A stretch of 15,083 nucleotides of DNA from UBA2942 sp045127535 (GCA_045127535.1 JBGVQN010000029.1:1-15083); one strand, 5' to 3'. Positions 6,956 through 13,720 are shown, counted from the stretch's first letter. The notes: generated by a model from the letters alone, not told the origin. Numbers and translations are program-made.

Positions 6956-8218
6956 ATGTTAATTTTAAAAAGAGCCCAAACTGAAAACATGCCGGATCAA
7001 GGGCAGCTCCAGGTAGATGTAACCAATGCCCAGAACAATTTCCCCATTGCAGATGCCACAGTCACCATTACCAGTGACGACAACCCTGAGGCACCTTCTG
7101 AGCAGATCCAGACCAATTCCTCCGGACAGACCGAAAATCTTTTCCTGAAAACCCCTCCTGCAGAATACAGCCAGATCCCAGACAGTCCAAGACCCTACAG
7201 CGAATATACCGTCCGGGTCACTGCAGAGGGCTTTGAACCGGTGGAGGTAACAGGTACAGAGATCCTCCCGGGCACCATTGCCCTGCAGCCCATCCGTATG
7301 ATCCCGCTGTCCAATCTCTCTGCTGCACAGGACAATATTTTTATCCCGGATCATACCCTGTACGGAGACTATCCTCCCAAGATCGCAGAGGATGAGATCA
7401 AGACCACCGGACAGTCCGGTGAGATCGTTTTAAGCCGTGTGGTGGTCCCGGAAACCATTGTGGTACATGACGGAACCCCTTCTAATACATCTGCCCGGAA
7501 TTACTATGTATCCTACCGGGATTATATCAAAAATGTAGCTTCCAGCGAGATCTATGCCACCTGGCCGGAAAGCTCCCTGGTAGCCAATATTCTGGCCATT
7601 ATGTCCTTTACCATGAACCGGGTGTACACAGAATGGTACCGCAACCAGGGCTATGACTTTACCATTACTTCCTCTACTGCCTATGACCAGAAGTGGATCT
7701 ACGGCAGAAATGTTTTTGAGGAAATTTCTGTACTGGTAGATGATCTGTTTAATCAGTACCTGTCCAGACCCGATGTAAAGCAGCCCCTCCTGACCCAGTA
7801 TTGTGACGGCAAGCGTGTGACCTGCCCAGACTGGTTAAGCCAATGGGGTTCCAAAGCATTGGGTGATCAGGGATACAGCCCCATCCAGATCCTGCGCAAT
7901 TATTATGGAAGCAACATTTATATCAACAGTGCAGAGCAGATCTCCGGCATCCCCTCCTCCTGGCCCGGCTATAACCTGAGTATTGGTTCCTCCGGCAGCA
8001 AGGTACGCCAGCTTCAGGAACAGCTGGCAACCATTGCAGAGGTCTATACTGCCATTCCTATGGTGGTGCCTGATGGCATCTTTGGAGAGCAGACCCAGCG
8101 TGCCGTGGAGGAATTCCAATCTATTTTTGGCATGCGCCCCACAGGAGAGGTGGATTTTCCCACCTGGTACCGTATCAGCCAGATCTATGTAGGGATTGCC
8201 AGACTGGCAGAGTTCTAA
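6956..8218 (+). CDS. SpoIID-like protein with C-terminal peptidoglycan-binding domain
   Basis: A 420-residue protein with three parts. Residues about 15-115 look like a carboxypeptidase-regulatory or CnaB-like beta domain (QVDVTNAQNNFPIADATVTI). Residues about 184-325 resemble the SpoIID/LytB core: SSEIYATWPESSL, where E198 aligns with the catalytic Glu of SpoIID, then a TAYDQKW stretch, and WGSKALGDQGYSPIQILRNYY. Residues about 343-410 are a PG_binding_1 repeat (GSKVRQLQEQL, DGIFGEQTQRAVEEFQ). SpoIID is a lytic transglycosylase that removes stem-peptide-free glycan during spore engulfment; a related cell-wall or spore role is inferred. There is no signal peptide, which is odd for a wall enzyme but usual for spore coat proteins made in the mother cell. 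AAAGGA lies 8 nt before ATG 6956. An ATG at 6951 stops after three codons. Confidence 0.85.
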   Translation: MLILKRAQTENMPDQGQLQVDVTNAQNNFPIADATVTITSDDNPEAPSEQIQTNSSGQTENLFLKTPPAEYSQIPDSPRPYSEYTVRVTAEGFEPVEVTGTEILPGTIALQPIRMIPLSNLSAAQDNIFIPDHTLYGDYPPKIAEDEIKTTGQSGEIVLSRVVVPETIVVHDGTPSNTSARNYYVSYRDYIKNVASSEIYATWPESSLVANILAIMSFTMNRVYTEWYRNQGYDFTITSSTAYDQKWIYGRNVFEEISVLVDDLFNQYLSRPDVKQPLLTQYCDGKRVTCPDWLSQWGSKALGDQGYSPIQILRNYYGSNIYINSAEQISGIPSSWPGYNLSIGSSGSKVRQLQEQLATIAEVYTAIPMVVPDGIFGEQTQRAVEEFQSIFGMRPTGEVDFPTWYRISQIYVGIARLAEF

Positions 8219-8290
8219 GCGCCAACGCTTACTTTTCACTTCTGCGTCCAGCCGCTGCATATTTTTACTGCCTTTTCTCATACTATTGCT

Positions 8291-8323
8291 ATCCGGCACA
8301 GAATCGCCTTTTCTGTGCCGGAT
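8291..8323. repeat. Perfect 13-bp inverted repeat after the SpoIID-like gene
   Basis: ATCCGGCACAGAA (8291-8303) and its exact complement (8311-8323) enclose a 7-nt loop. It lies about 70 nt past the stop. No T-run follows on either strand, so it may stabilise the 3' end or terminate weakly, but it is not a textbook terminator. Confidence 0.6.
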
Positions 8324-8371
8324 CACACTCTAAGGATCTGGCTGTCCTCTTTTCCGGCAGGAAATCACCAG

Positions 8372-8611
8372 ATAATTACGCAACATTTTACCGGACGCTT
8401 TGAAAAGTATCTGTCAGAAAATATTTACACGCGACGTATCATTTATGATACGTTTGACTCGCTCTCGCTTCGGTGAAAACGCAGCGGTACTAATAAATTT
8501 TGCACCTGTGGTGCAAAATTTAAAGTACCGGCGTTTTCAAGAGTCCTGCTTAGAAAATATTTTCTGACAGATACTTCTCAAAGCTGATATTGAATACAGT
8601 TGCGCAATTAT
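8372..8611 (+). repeat. Nested palindromic repeat, copy 3 (hairpin type B, most complete)
   Basis: Modules from outside in are as follows. The termini are ATAATTACGCAAC (8372-8384) and GTTGCGCAATTAT (8599-8611). Outer arms 8397-8426 and 8555-8584 pair at 29 of 30 positions. A perfect 9-bp palindrome lies at 8434-8453. The core stem GAAAACGC-AG-CGGTACT (8475-8491) pairs with AGTACCGGCGTTTTC (8524-8538) with the AG unpaired. The tip hairpin is AAATTTTGCACC/GGTGCAAAATTT with a TGT loop. Positions 8393-8493 closely match 22-122, but the tip is entirely different. It lies between two plus-strand genes and has no coding capacity. Confidence 0.9.
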
Positions 8612-8680
8612 CCTGGAAAACAACTGGCAGATACTCCCTGATCTGTACAGGACAGCACAAAAGAAAGGGCACGGTGATTT

Positions 8681-9085
8681 ATGACAAGCAATTTTATCAA
8701 ATGCGGTGTGACAGGCCTCTGCCTGGAGGTGACATTTACCAGTATTCTTTCCTATATTCATAAAGACCGCAAAATGACTGCCAAAACCTCTCTGCTTATG
8801 TTTCCCATTTATGGAGGGGCTGCATTGTTAAAACCCCTGTGCCGTTTTCTGCGAAAGCAGAGCATGCTGCTGCGGGGGATGGTCTATATGGTCTGCATTT
8901 ATATTGGAGAATACACCTCCGGGCGCTTTTTGAGCAAGCGGAATATGTGCCCCTGGGACTACAGCAAAGCGCCATTTAATTTAAAAGGAGTGATCCGACT
9001 GGATTTTGCACCATTGTGGTTTGCCACAGGGCTGCTGTTTGAAAAACTGCTTTTGCCAAAGCAAAAAAACGAAAAACACATATAG
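8681..9085 (+). CDS. CmpB-like membrane protein (putative ABC-transporter type IV)
   Basis: Predicted 134 residues with about three hydrophobic segments (about 38-56, 64-82 and 102-122) and a basic C-terminus. The motif CPWDYSKAPFNLKGVIRLDF followed by APLWF is the hallmark of the ABC_trans_CmpB family (PF06541), whose members are small membrane proteins of uncertain function that are often fused or duplicated. The ribosome site is weak: AAAGGG at 8664-8669 is 11 nt away and GGTGA is closer, so the start is moderately sure. It faces the deacetylase-like gene tail to tail across a bidirectional terminator. No ATPase partner is visible, so a transport role cannot be inferred from the name. Confidence 0.8.
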   Translation: MTSNFIKCGVTGLCLEVTFTSILSYIHKDRKMTAKTSLLMFPIYGGAALLKPLCRFLRKQSMLLRGMVYMVCIYIGEYTSGRFLSKRNMCPWDYSKAPFNLKGVIRLDFAPLWFATGLLFEKLLLPKQKNEKHI

Positions 9086-9103
9086 ACAAGCTGATAGATA
9101 CCT

Positions 9104-9168
9104 AAAAAAAAGAGAGGAAGCTGTCCCACAATGCTCTGGCAGAAATGGACAGCCTCATCTCTTTTTTT
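9104..9168. terminator. Bidirectional terminator between convergent genes
   Basis: GCTGTCC (9120-9126) pairs with GGACAGC (9147-9153). The outer AAAAAAAAGAGA (9104-9115) pairs with TCTCTTTTTTT (9158-9168). This gives a stem followed by a T-run on both strands. It serves the plus-strand CmpB-like gene and the minus-strand lipoprotein gene. Confidence 0.88.
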
Positions 9169-9233
9169 CAATACTATCTGTCATGCTCTCCGGGACAATT
9201 TACATGTCCCAGGCATACACACTGCAGATCTTA

Positions 9234-10646
9234 TCACATATCCGGTACCGGAAGCGGTCTTGCCGGGTCAAAGACAGACTCTACATCAAAGAGCTGTGAC
9301 AGCTTATCTGCTCCATTATACAAATCCTGATACATACGGTAACCATCCAGATTCATACGGCCCTGACGGAAATATTCATTCGTCACCTGCACCCAGTAAA
9401 GAGTAGAACCATCTACATTACAGTAGTAATCAAATCCCTGATCCTTCAGATACTCATAACGCTCGCCTTCGTAGCCTCTCCAGCTGCCAATGTCACTGCC
9501 AAATGGGAAGATGATCATATCTGTACCGCCAATTAATGGTGCAACTTCTTCCTGCCACAAATCAGCGTCCATCTGAAAGGTATCCCACTCAGAGGAAGCA
9601 TAATTTCTGTGTCCCCAGCTGTGGCTGGCAAAGATCCAGCCCTGCTCCTTGATGGCCTCTGCCACTTCCATAGCAGCCTTCTTATCTTCTTCGATGTTTG
9701 GATTTTCCTTTTCCGTACCTTCTCCATAGGTGTAGTCAGAGGTACGATATCCCAAGATACCGTTATAGCCCGTCAGCGCCAGAATACCCTTGGCTCCCTG
9801 ATAAGAGAAATCCGGATGTTCTTCCAGGAAGTCTTCCAGAAGCGGCAGCACATCATAAGAACCATACGTGATGGTACCATCTTCTAAAATATATTCATTG
9901 GTAACCTTGCCATCCTCGCCAATTACCAGCTTGGATGCAAATCCGTCACCCTCCATATATTCATAATAACATACATCATCCTGAGACAGTACAAATGGCT
10001 TCTTGCCTTCTGGCAGATAAATATCCTGCTTTACCATCTTGGTCACAGTCTGCATCTCAGTGACTGCCGGCACTACCTCACCGTTTTCATCGGTATATTC
10101 CTCGGTTACTACCACTTCCTCAGTCACTTCTTCCATCTTGTACAGCTGGTATGGTGTTACCAGAACCCAGCCATTCTCATACATCTGCTCTATGATTTTA
10201 TTAAATTCATCTACCGTGGTCATAACCTGGTTATAACCATCCTCTTTATAATCTCCATCAAATGCCAGATCTGTATCAGGCAGCAGTGTATGGAAAAATA
10301 CATGAGGTACCTTGGTATTATCCGGCCACAGTACCATAGTAGACTTTTCCTCTTCGTACCCTGCAATGGCATCTGTCAGCTCAGTCACAGATGCATATCC
10401 TTCTACAGACTGTATCAGACTGATGGCACCGTCAAAATCGTATCCTGCTGCCAGCAGATCTGCCTCTGCAATCACCTCAGCATAATCCACTGCTGTATCA
10501 GATTCTGTTACTGCAACACTTTCTCCAGACACATTGCTGCCTTCAACAGAACCTCCCGGATTGGTGGAAGCTGGTTTGGAACATCCTGTTACAGACAGCA
10601 TGCCTGTCAGTCCCAATATTAATCCTATCTTCTTATAATTCTTCAT
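9234..10646 (-). CDS. Lipoprotein with polysaccharide deacetylase (NodB-like) domain
   Basis: Predicted 470 residues. An N-terminal signal peptide ends in a lipobox (VTGC, lipidated C22), so the protein is anchored on the outer face of the membrane. Residues about 50-100 form a helical acidic region. The NodB-like part starts near residue 115. The catalytic aspartate motif appears as SQDD (D223-D224) and the metal motif as HSWGH (H342 and H346). About 118 residues separate the two, longer than usual, and include an acidic insertion rich in Glu and Val (about 171-205). Carbohydrate esterase family 4 members deacetylate peptidoglycan, chitin or other N-acetylated glycans; the target here is not known. 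The start is probably the second of two adjacent ATGs, 4 nt after GAGGG. A TTGAAG-17-TGTTAT promoter candidate lies at 10781-10809. Confidence 0.85.
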   Translation of the reverse strand: MKNYKKIGLILGLTGMLSVTGCSKPASTNPGGSVEGSNVSGESVAVTESDTAVDYAEVIAEADLLAAGYDFDGAISLIQSVEGYASVTELTDAIAGYEEEKSTMVLWPDNTKVPHVFFHTLLPDTDLAFDGDYKEDGYNQVMTTVDEFNKIIEQMYENGWVLVTPYQLYKMEEVTEEVVVTEEYTDENGEVVPAVTEMQTVTKMVKQDIYLPEGKKPFVLSQDDVCYYEYMEGDGFASKLVIGEDGKVTNEYILEDGTITYGSYDVLPLLEDFLEEHPDFSYQGAKGILALTGYNGILGYRTSDYTYGEGTEKENPNIEEDKKAAMEVAEAIKEQGWIFASHSWGHRNYASSEWDTFQMDADLWQEEVAPLIGGTDMIIFPFGSDIGSWRGYEGERYEYLKDQGFDYYCNVDGSTLYWVQVTNEYFRQGRMNLDGYRMYQDLYNGADKLSQLFDVESVFDPARPLPVPDM

Positions 10647-10934
10647 CATACCCTCATTTCTGTGCGGCTTTTCTCCCAGTGAATGTCTGCACATGCCACA
10701 CCAACACAGACCTTCCTGTTTCGTATTTTGACAAAAATGCCGTACCTGTTGTCATATTTTTTCGAATTCCCCCGATTTGTATAACAAAATTTATTGTAAC
10801 ATGCTTCAATAAAAATGAAAAGAGGTTCTCTGTAAAATCATAGATTTCTTTTATATAGGGTTTCCAAAAGCATGCGGCATATTCTGATTTTTTCTTCGGT
10901 CTGTTGACTGATTTCGGCTTTTTATCTCTTTGTC
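10647..10934. other. Intergenic leader of the deacetylase-like gene
   Basis: It contains the ribosome site GAGGG (10651-10655) and a candidate minus-strand promoter: TTGAAG at 10804-10809, a 17-bp spacer, TGTTAT at 10781-10786. The upstream part is AT-rich with no recognisable gene or riboswitch. Confidence 0.35.
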
Positions 10935-10970
10935 AAAAGGCGGCCTGCAACGATTCGTCACAGGCCGCCT
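10935..10970 (-). terminator. Terminator after the 11005 lipoprotein gene
   Basis: A perfect GC-rich stem AGGCGGCCTG (10938-10947) / CAGGCCGCCT (10961-10970) with a 13-nt loop begins about 35 nt past the stop. On the minus strand it is followed by TTTT and then TGAC, so the T-run is short. Confidence 0.75.
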
Positions 10971-11004
10971 GCCTCATTACACTGCTGTAACAGCAGCCAA
11001 ATGA

Positions 11005-11781
11005 TTACTCACCGAAAAACTCGGAACTGTCTATTTCTTCGTAGTCGCTGAAGTCAGGATATGTAATCTGTACATCCTCACCAACAGCCTTAATTACATA
11101 CTCCATGGAGCTTTCTGTATCCACAGATGTACCCTCCATATCCATATTCATGGAAATGCTCTGGGTCTGCTTTGTCATCTCGTTGTTGTCATCAAAGGTA
11201 ATGGTTCCTGTCATATCCCCGTAGGTAATGGTAATGCCTTCCATATCTTCCCCTAACAGTTCCTCATATGCAGCATCCATATACTCTGCTACCTTATCAG
11301 CTGGCAATACGTAATTCAGTACCGTGTTGCCTTCTTCATCTTCACCTACAGTCAGTTCAGAAAAACTAGACACATCTGCATCTAACAGAGCGCTTCCGCT
11401 GCTGCCGCTCATCTGACCAAAATACTCATTGGCAGTATCTGCATCTGCTTCTACCTTGCTCTTGCCATACTCGCCCATATCCATGTACATCCAGCCATCT
11501 ACATAGTACATATTCATCTCAATGCCCATAATAGTACCGGACATTGCAAACTCTATGGTATCACCATCCTGCTTGGTTTTCATGTTGTAGGTAGTATCCA
11601 TAGTCATACCCATCGTAGAAGTGCTGCTGTTAATATCCATCTCTACGTCCTGATTGCCGGCCTCTAATGCCTTGGCATACAGTTCCTCTGCACTTAATGT
11701 CTTGCTGCCGCAGGCTGCCATGCTGCATGCCATAATTACCGCTGTTGCTGTGCAAATTATCTTCTTCATCTGACTTTTCAT
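11005..11781 (-). CDS. Secreted lipoprotein of unknown function
   Basis: Predicted 258 residues. A lipoprotein signal peptide (MKSQMKK, hydrophobic stretch, lipobox MAAC with C24) is followed by an acidic mature part rich in Met, Ser, Thr, Asp and Glu with alternating beta-like stretches (MTMDTTYNMKTKQDGDTIEF, GTITFDDNNEMTKQT). This pattern resembles the LolA/LppX-like fold of many Firmicutes lipoproteins that carry or sense hydrophobic ligands, but I cannot assign a family with certainty. The start ATG 11781 has GGGAGGA at 11788-11794 upstream, and the longer in-frame extension to 11868 lacks one. It is transcribed from its own promoter candidate and ends in a terminator, so it is monocistronic. 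Confidence 0.85.
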   Translation of the reverse strand: MKSQMKKIICTATAVIMACSMAACGSKTLSAEELYAKALEAGNQDVEMDINSSTSTMGMTMDTTYNMKTKQDGDTIEFAMSGTIMGIEMNMYYVDGWMYMDMGEYGKSKVEADADTANEYFGQMSGSSGSALLDADVSSFSELTVGEDEEGNTVLNYVLPADKVAEYMDAAYEELLGEDMEGITITYGDMTGTITFDDNNEMTKQTQSISMNMDMEGTSVDTESSMEYVIKAVGEDVQITYPDFSDYEEIDSSEFFGE

Positions 11782-11855
11782 TTTGTGTCCTCCCTGACGG
11801 TATGCATTTCTGCATACATAAAATGTTCTTGAAAAATAAATTTTCAATGTGTTAT

Positions 11856-11885
11856 ATTTTATTATCAAAAGGCATGTATCGTCAA
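11856..11885 (-). promoter_or_regulatory. Candidate promoter of the 11005 lipoprotein gene
   Basis: On the minus strand, TTGACG (11880-11885) and TAAAAT (11856-11861) are separated by 18 bp, about 75 nt before the start codon. It fits the housekeeping consensus reasonably well. Confidence 0.45.
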
Positions 11886-11915
11886 CTATTGTTTGTTTTT
11901 TCTGTGAAGCATTTC

Positions 11916-12085
11916 TTACAATTTTCTTACTATCCAGATCATAGGCCTCTTTCTGGCTGCATCCTCCGTTACCTCTGCTGCTTTTGTATCCAAAAACTTA
12001 TATGTCATGACACCGGCAGCACCTTTCTGCTGTACAGATGCCTCTCTCTGGAATGTATCACCCAGGCTTCATAACCTGATAATCA
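11916..12085 (-). pseudogene. Degenerate coding remnant
   Basis: An open stretch of 50 codons on the minus strand (12068 to the stop at 11916) reads like a normal protein end, with phrases such as DTFQREASVQQKGAAG and MTYKFLDTKAAEVTED, and host-like codon use. It has no start codon near its 5' end. A neighbouring frame supplies DYQVMKPG directly upstream, so one inserted base near 12060 would join the two parts. I recognise no family. It could be the tail of a decayed gene; a chance open frame cannot be excluded. Confidence 0.3.
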
Positions 12086-12193
12086 CTGTTTCACACAATG
12101 ATAGTAGTACCAATCTTTACTGTAATGCGTTTTTCTTCTCTAATTACCGCCTATAGCTATGCACTTCCAGCCTGTATAAACGCATTTCACCCT

Positions 12194-12685
12194 TCATTTT
12201 TTCTTTAAATATAAATGCCGATAAATCATGCAAATAAAGAATCTGTGATAAAAACAATATGAAATTCCCAGTATTGTATACAGTAATTTAGAACACAATA
12301 CTTCTCTGGAATTACACACAGGGGAACAAATTACATTATAATAATTTGTCCATGGGAAAACACAACAAAAAATCCCCCATACGATTCCTATACATCCCAT
12401 AACCCCTTCATATACTTGATAATCATCTAATCTTAATTTTTTACTTGATTTATTCATGATAGAACAGCCAATCATTGTCCCTACAGAAACAGTTATCAAT
12501 TCAACGCAAATCATCAAATCAAACCACTGATTTTTCCATGCAATAACAGCCAGCAACCCAAAAAAAGCCAAAAGAACAGCTGACATTTCACGCGTTTTAT
12601 TTTCAAAATTCTCGTTTGTCACATAATGCAAATGCTGCACCAATAAAGCTACTGGTATACCTATAAATAACGCATATGATTTCAT
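12194..12685 (-). CDS. Hypothetical membrane protein, Cys-rich
   Basis: Predicted 163 residues with about five hydrophobic segments (about 5-21, 36-52, 56-76, 91-111 and 136-153) and a basic C-terminus ending in YLKKK. Ten or so cysteines are present, several of them inside or next to the helices (CC at about 107-108). I do not recognise the family. The codon composition is clearly more AT-rich than the flanking genes, which suggests acquisition. The start ATG 12685 directly follows an in-frame TAA and has only a weak GAAAAG ribosome site. The possibility that the C-terminal half is frame-shifted cannot be excluded. It lies downstream of the two-component system and the 54-residue protein on the same strand. 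Confidence 0.55.
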   Translation of the reverse strand: MKSYALFIGIPVALLVQHLHYVTNENFENKTREMSAVLLAFFGLLAVIAWKNQWFDLMICVELITVSVGTMIGCSIMNKSSKKLRLDDYQVYEGVMGCIGIVWGIFCCVFPWTNYYNVICSPVCNSREVLCSKLLYTILGISYCFYHRFFICMIYRHLYLKKK

Positions 12686-12834
12686 TTATTATTCTTTTCA
12701 CTTCTCTTGATTTTTTAATTCTTCTTAAAAGCTGTACCCAAGTAAGATTTGTATTATCATCTTACCGCTTACAACCACAAATAACTTTCACAAATAACAG
12801 TTCTATTGTTCTAACAGTATTTGAATTTTTATAA

Positions 12835-12879
12835 TTACTCTCGTTTGATATATTTACAAATTTTAGTTACCAGATCCAT
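12835..12879 (-). other. 14-codon ORF with a strong ribosome binding site
   Basis: GGGAGG (12885-12890) lies 5 nt before an ATG, one of the best ribosome sites in the window, yet the frame MDLVTKICKYIKRE stops after 14 codons. The +1 frame then stays open for 26 more codons past the stop (ESNYKNSNTVRTIELL and so on). This suggests a small gene of about 40 codons broken by a frameshift, or a short leader peptide. Two 11-bp direct repeats AGCATTACTAT (12894-12904 and 12919-12929, period 25) lie directly upstream. Confidence 0.3.
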
Positions 12880-12951
12880 AGGTACCTCCCACCAGCATTA
12901 CTATGCACAACTATAACTAGCATTACTATACAGCTGTTCGAAGTTCATGAT

Positions 12952-12987
12952 CTTATAGATCTTAATTAGATATAAGGCACTTTTTTA
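12952..12987 (+). terminator. Weak hairpin followed by a T-run
   Basis: CTTATAGATCT (12952-12962) pairs imperfectly with TAGATATAAG (12967-12976), and TTTTTT follows at 12981-12986 on the plus strand. No plus-strand gene ends here, so its role is unclear. The rest of the gap between 12686 and 13044 is AT-rich without other structure. Confidence 0.25.
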
Positions 12988-13044
12988 TTTCTCACTTACG
13001 ATACACCTATAAGCTCCAGTGGATTATTTCTGCAAATAACATTT

Positions 13045-13209
13045 TTAATTATAGAAGTTACTTTTTTGATTGAATAATGCAATCAAACCTAGCAGTGCAA
13101 ATAAAATAACAGAATATGCGCTATACTGTTCAAAAAAATGGTTTATTACTACAATAATTGCCACAAGTAATATATAAAGCAATACAACAATATACTTTTT
13201 TTTATTCAT
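13045..13209 (-). CDS. 54-residue small membrane protein
   Basis: A short gene below the usual length cut-off. The product begins MNKKKY and has two hydrophobic helices (about residues 6-24 and 31-46) joined by a polar turn (NHFFEQYS). It ends in a polar tail NQKSNFYN. AAGGGG lies 7 nt before the ATG, an ordinary spacing. I do not recognise the family. Such two-helix peptides can be immunity or bacteriocin-like proteins, membrane regulators or toxins; none of these can be chosen from sequence. It follows, on the same strand, a promoter with a candidate operator directly behind the LytTR regulator gene, which makes control by that system plausible. Confidence 0.6.
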   Translation of the reverse strand: MNKKKYIVVLLYILLVAIIVVINHFFEQYSAYSVILFALLGLIALFNQKSNFYN

Positions 13210-13473
13210 TATAAATCCCCTTACTTCTTACAGATTTTTCAATTTGTTCTTTACTTTTTACTTCTTTTTACCATCAATACAACACCATCATAATTACTTC
13301 TGATTAGGGCAGCCTAATAAAATAGTGTAACCTCCACCATAAACAGATCATTTACATTTTTCTTCATAATATCCGCCATCATTCATTTACTTCATTCACT
13401 TTACATAAATCCATATTCTTTTGTCTATACCAATCTCCTTTAATGTTTTTAATTATAGGTTTGTTTTTCATCT
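13210..13473 (-). other. Leader region upstream of the 54-residue protein gene
   Basis: About 260 nt of AT-rich sequence lie between the promoter and the small gene. It contains a good ribosome site (AAAGGAG, 13436-13442) with no usable start codon after it, and several overlapping frames shorter than 31 codons that I do not call. It may be a structured leader or a decayed reading frame. Confidence 0.3.
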
Positions 13474-13502
13474 ACATTACCAGATATTTCCTCGAAAATC
13501 AA
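13474..13502 (-). promoter_or_regulatory. Extended -10 promoter downstream of the LytTR gene
   Basis: On the minus strand TTGATT (13497-13502), a 17-bp spacer and TAATGT (13474-13479) are preceded by TGG, giving an extended -10. The predicted start is near 13467. It would transcribe the 54-residue protein gene and possibly the membrane protein beyond. Confidence 0.5.
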
Positions 13503-13507
13503 CCTTT

Positions 13508-13540
13508 TTTGCGTTAACTGCCATTTTTTGGCGCAAACGA
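13508..13540. promoter_or_regulatory. Candidate operator for the LytTR regulator
   Basis: Directly upstream of the -35 box lie nested inverted repeats: TTTGCG (13508-13513) / CGCAAA (13532-13537), and GCCA/TGGC around T6. Read on the minus strand, TCGTTTGCG and GCAGTTAAC are two LytTR-like half sites, with their GTT cores 20 bp apart. LytTR sites are usually imperfect direct repeats 21-22 bp apart, so the fit is approximate. The position, about 41-70 bp before the predicted start, suits an activator. Confidence 0.3.
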
Positions 13541-13615
13541 TCCTTTTTCTCTCTATCAACCGCAACTCCACTTCTACTCATTCTTAACATCTCATATTTT
13601 ATCTCATTTACAAAG

Positions 13616-13667
13616 AAAAGCTGTCTCAAAAAGATAACTTCCTGCTTACCTTTTTGAGACAGCTTTT
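13616..13667. terminator. Bidirectional terminator after the LytTR gene
   Basis: A perfect 18-bp inverted repeat, AAAAGCTGTCTCAAAAAG (13616-13633) and its complement (13650-13667), has a 16-nt loop and T-runs at both ends. It lies about 55 nt past the regulator stop and separates the two-component operon from the small-protein unit. Confidence 0.88.
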
Positions 13668-13720
13668 CACCTGAAACTGCCATGGTTTATCCTTCCATAT
13701 ATCTGCCCATTTGATAAGGC

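Noticed and set aside
7835..8326. Minus-strand 163-codon frame opposite the SpoIID-like gene
   Set aside because: It is antisense to a well-supported gene with a recognisable peptidoglycan-binding domain.
26..8611. Palindromic repeats as ordinary intrinsic terminators
   Set aside because: They lack T-runs after the stems, occur in both orientations relative to genes, and share conserved sequence well beyond what a terminator needs.
13379..13471. 30-codon minus-strand frame with an ATGA overlap to a 22-codon frame
   Set aside because: Its ATG lies upstream of the predicted transcription start of the adjacent promoter and has no well-spaced ribosome site.
13421..13657. Plus-strand 78-codon frame
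   Set aside because: It has no ribosome site, is Phe/Ser-rich as expected for the antisense of AT-rich DNA, and crosses the terminator.
13477..13683. Minus-strand 68-codon frame
   Set aside because: It reads straight through the bidirectional terminator and the promoter/operator region, and has no ribosome site.
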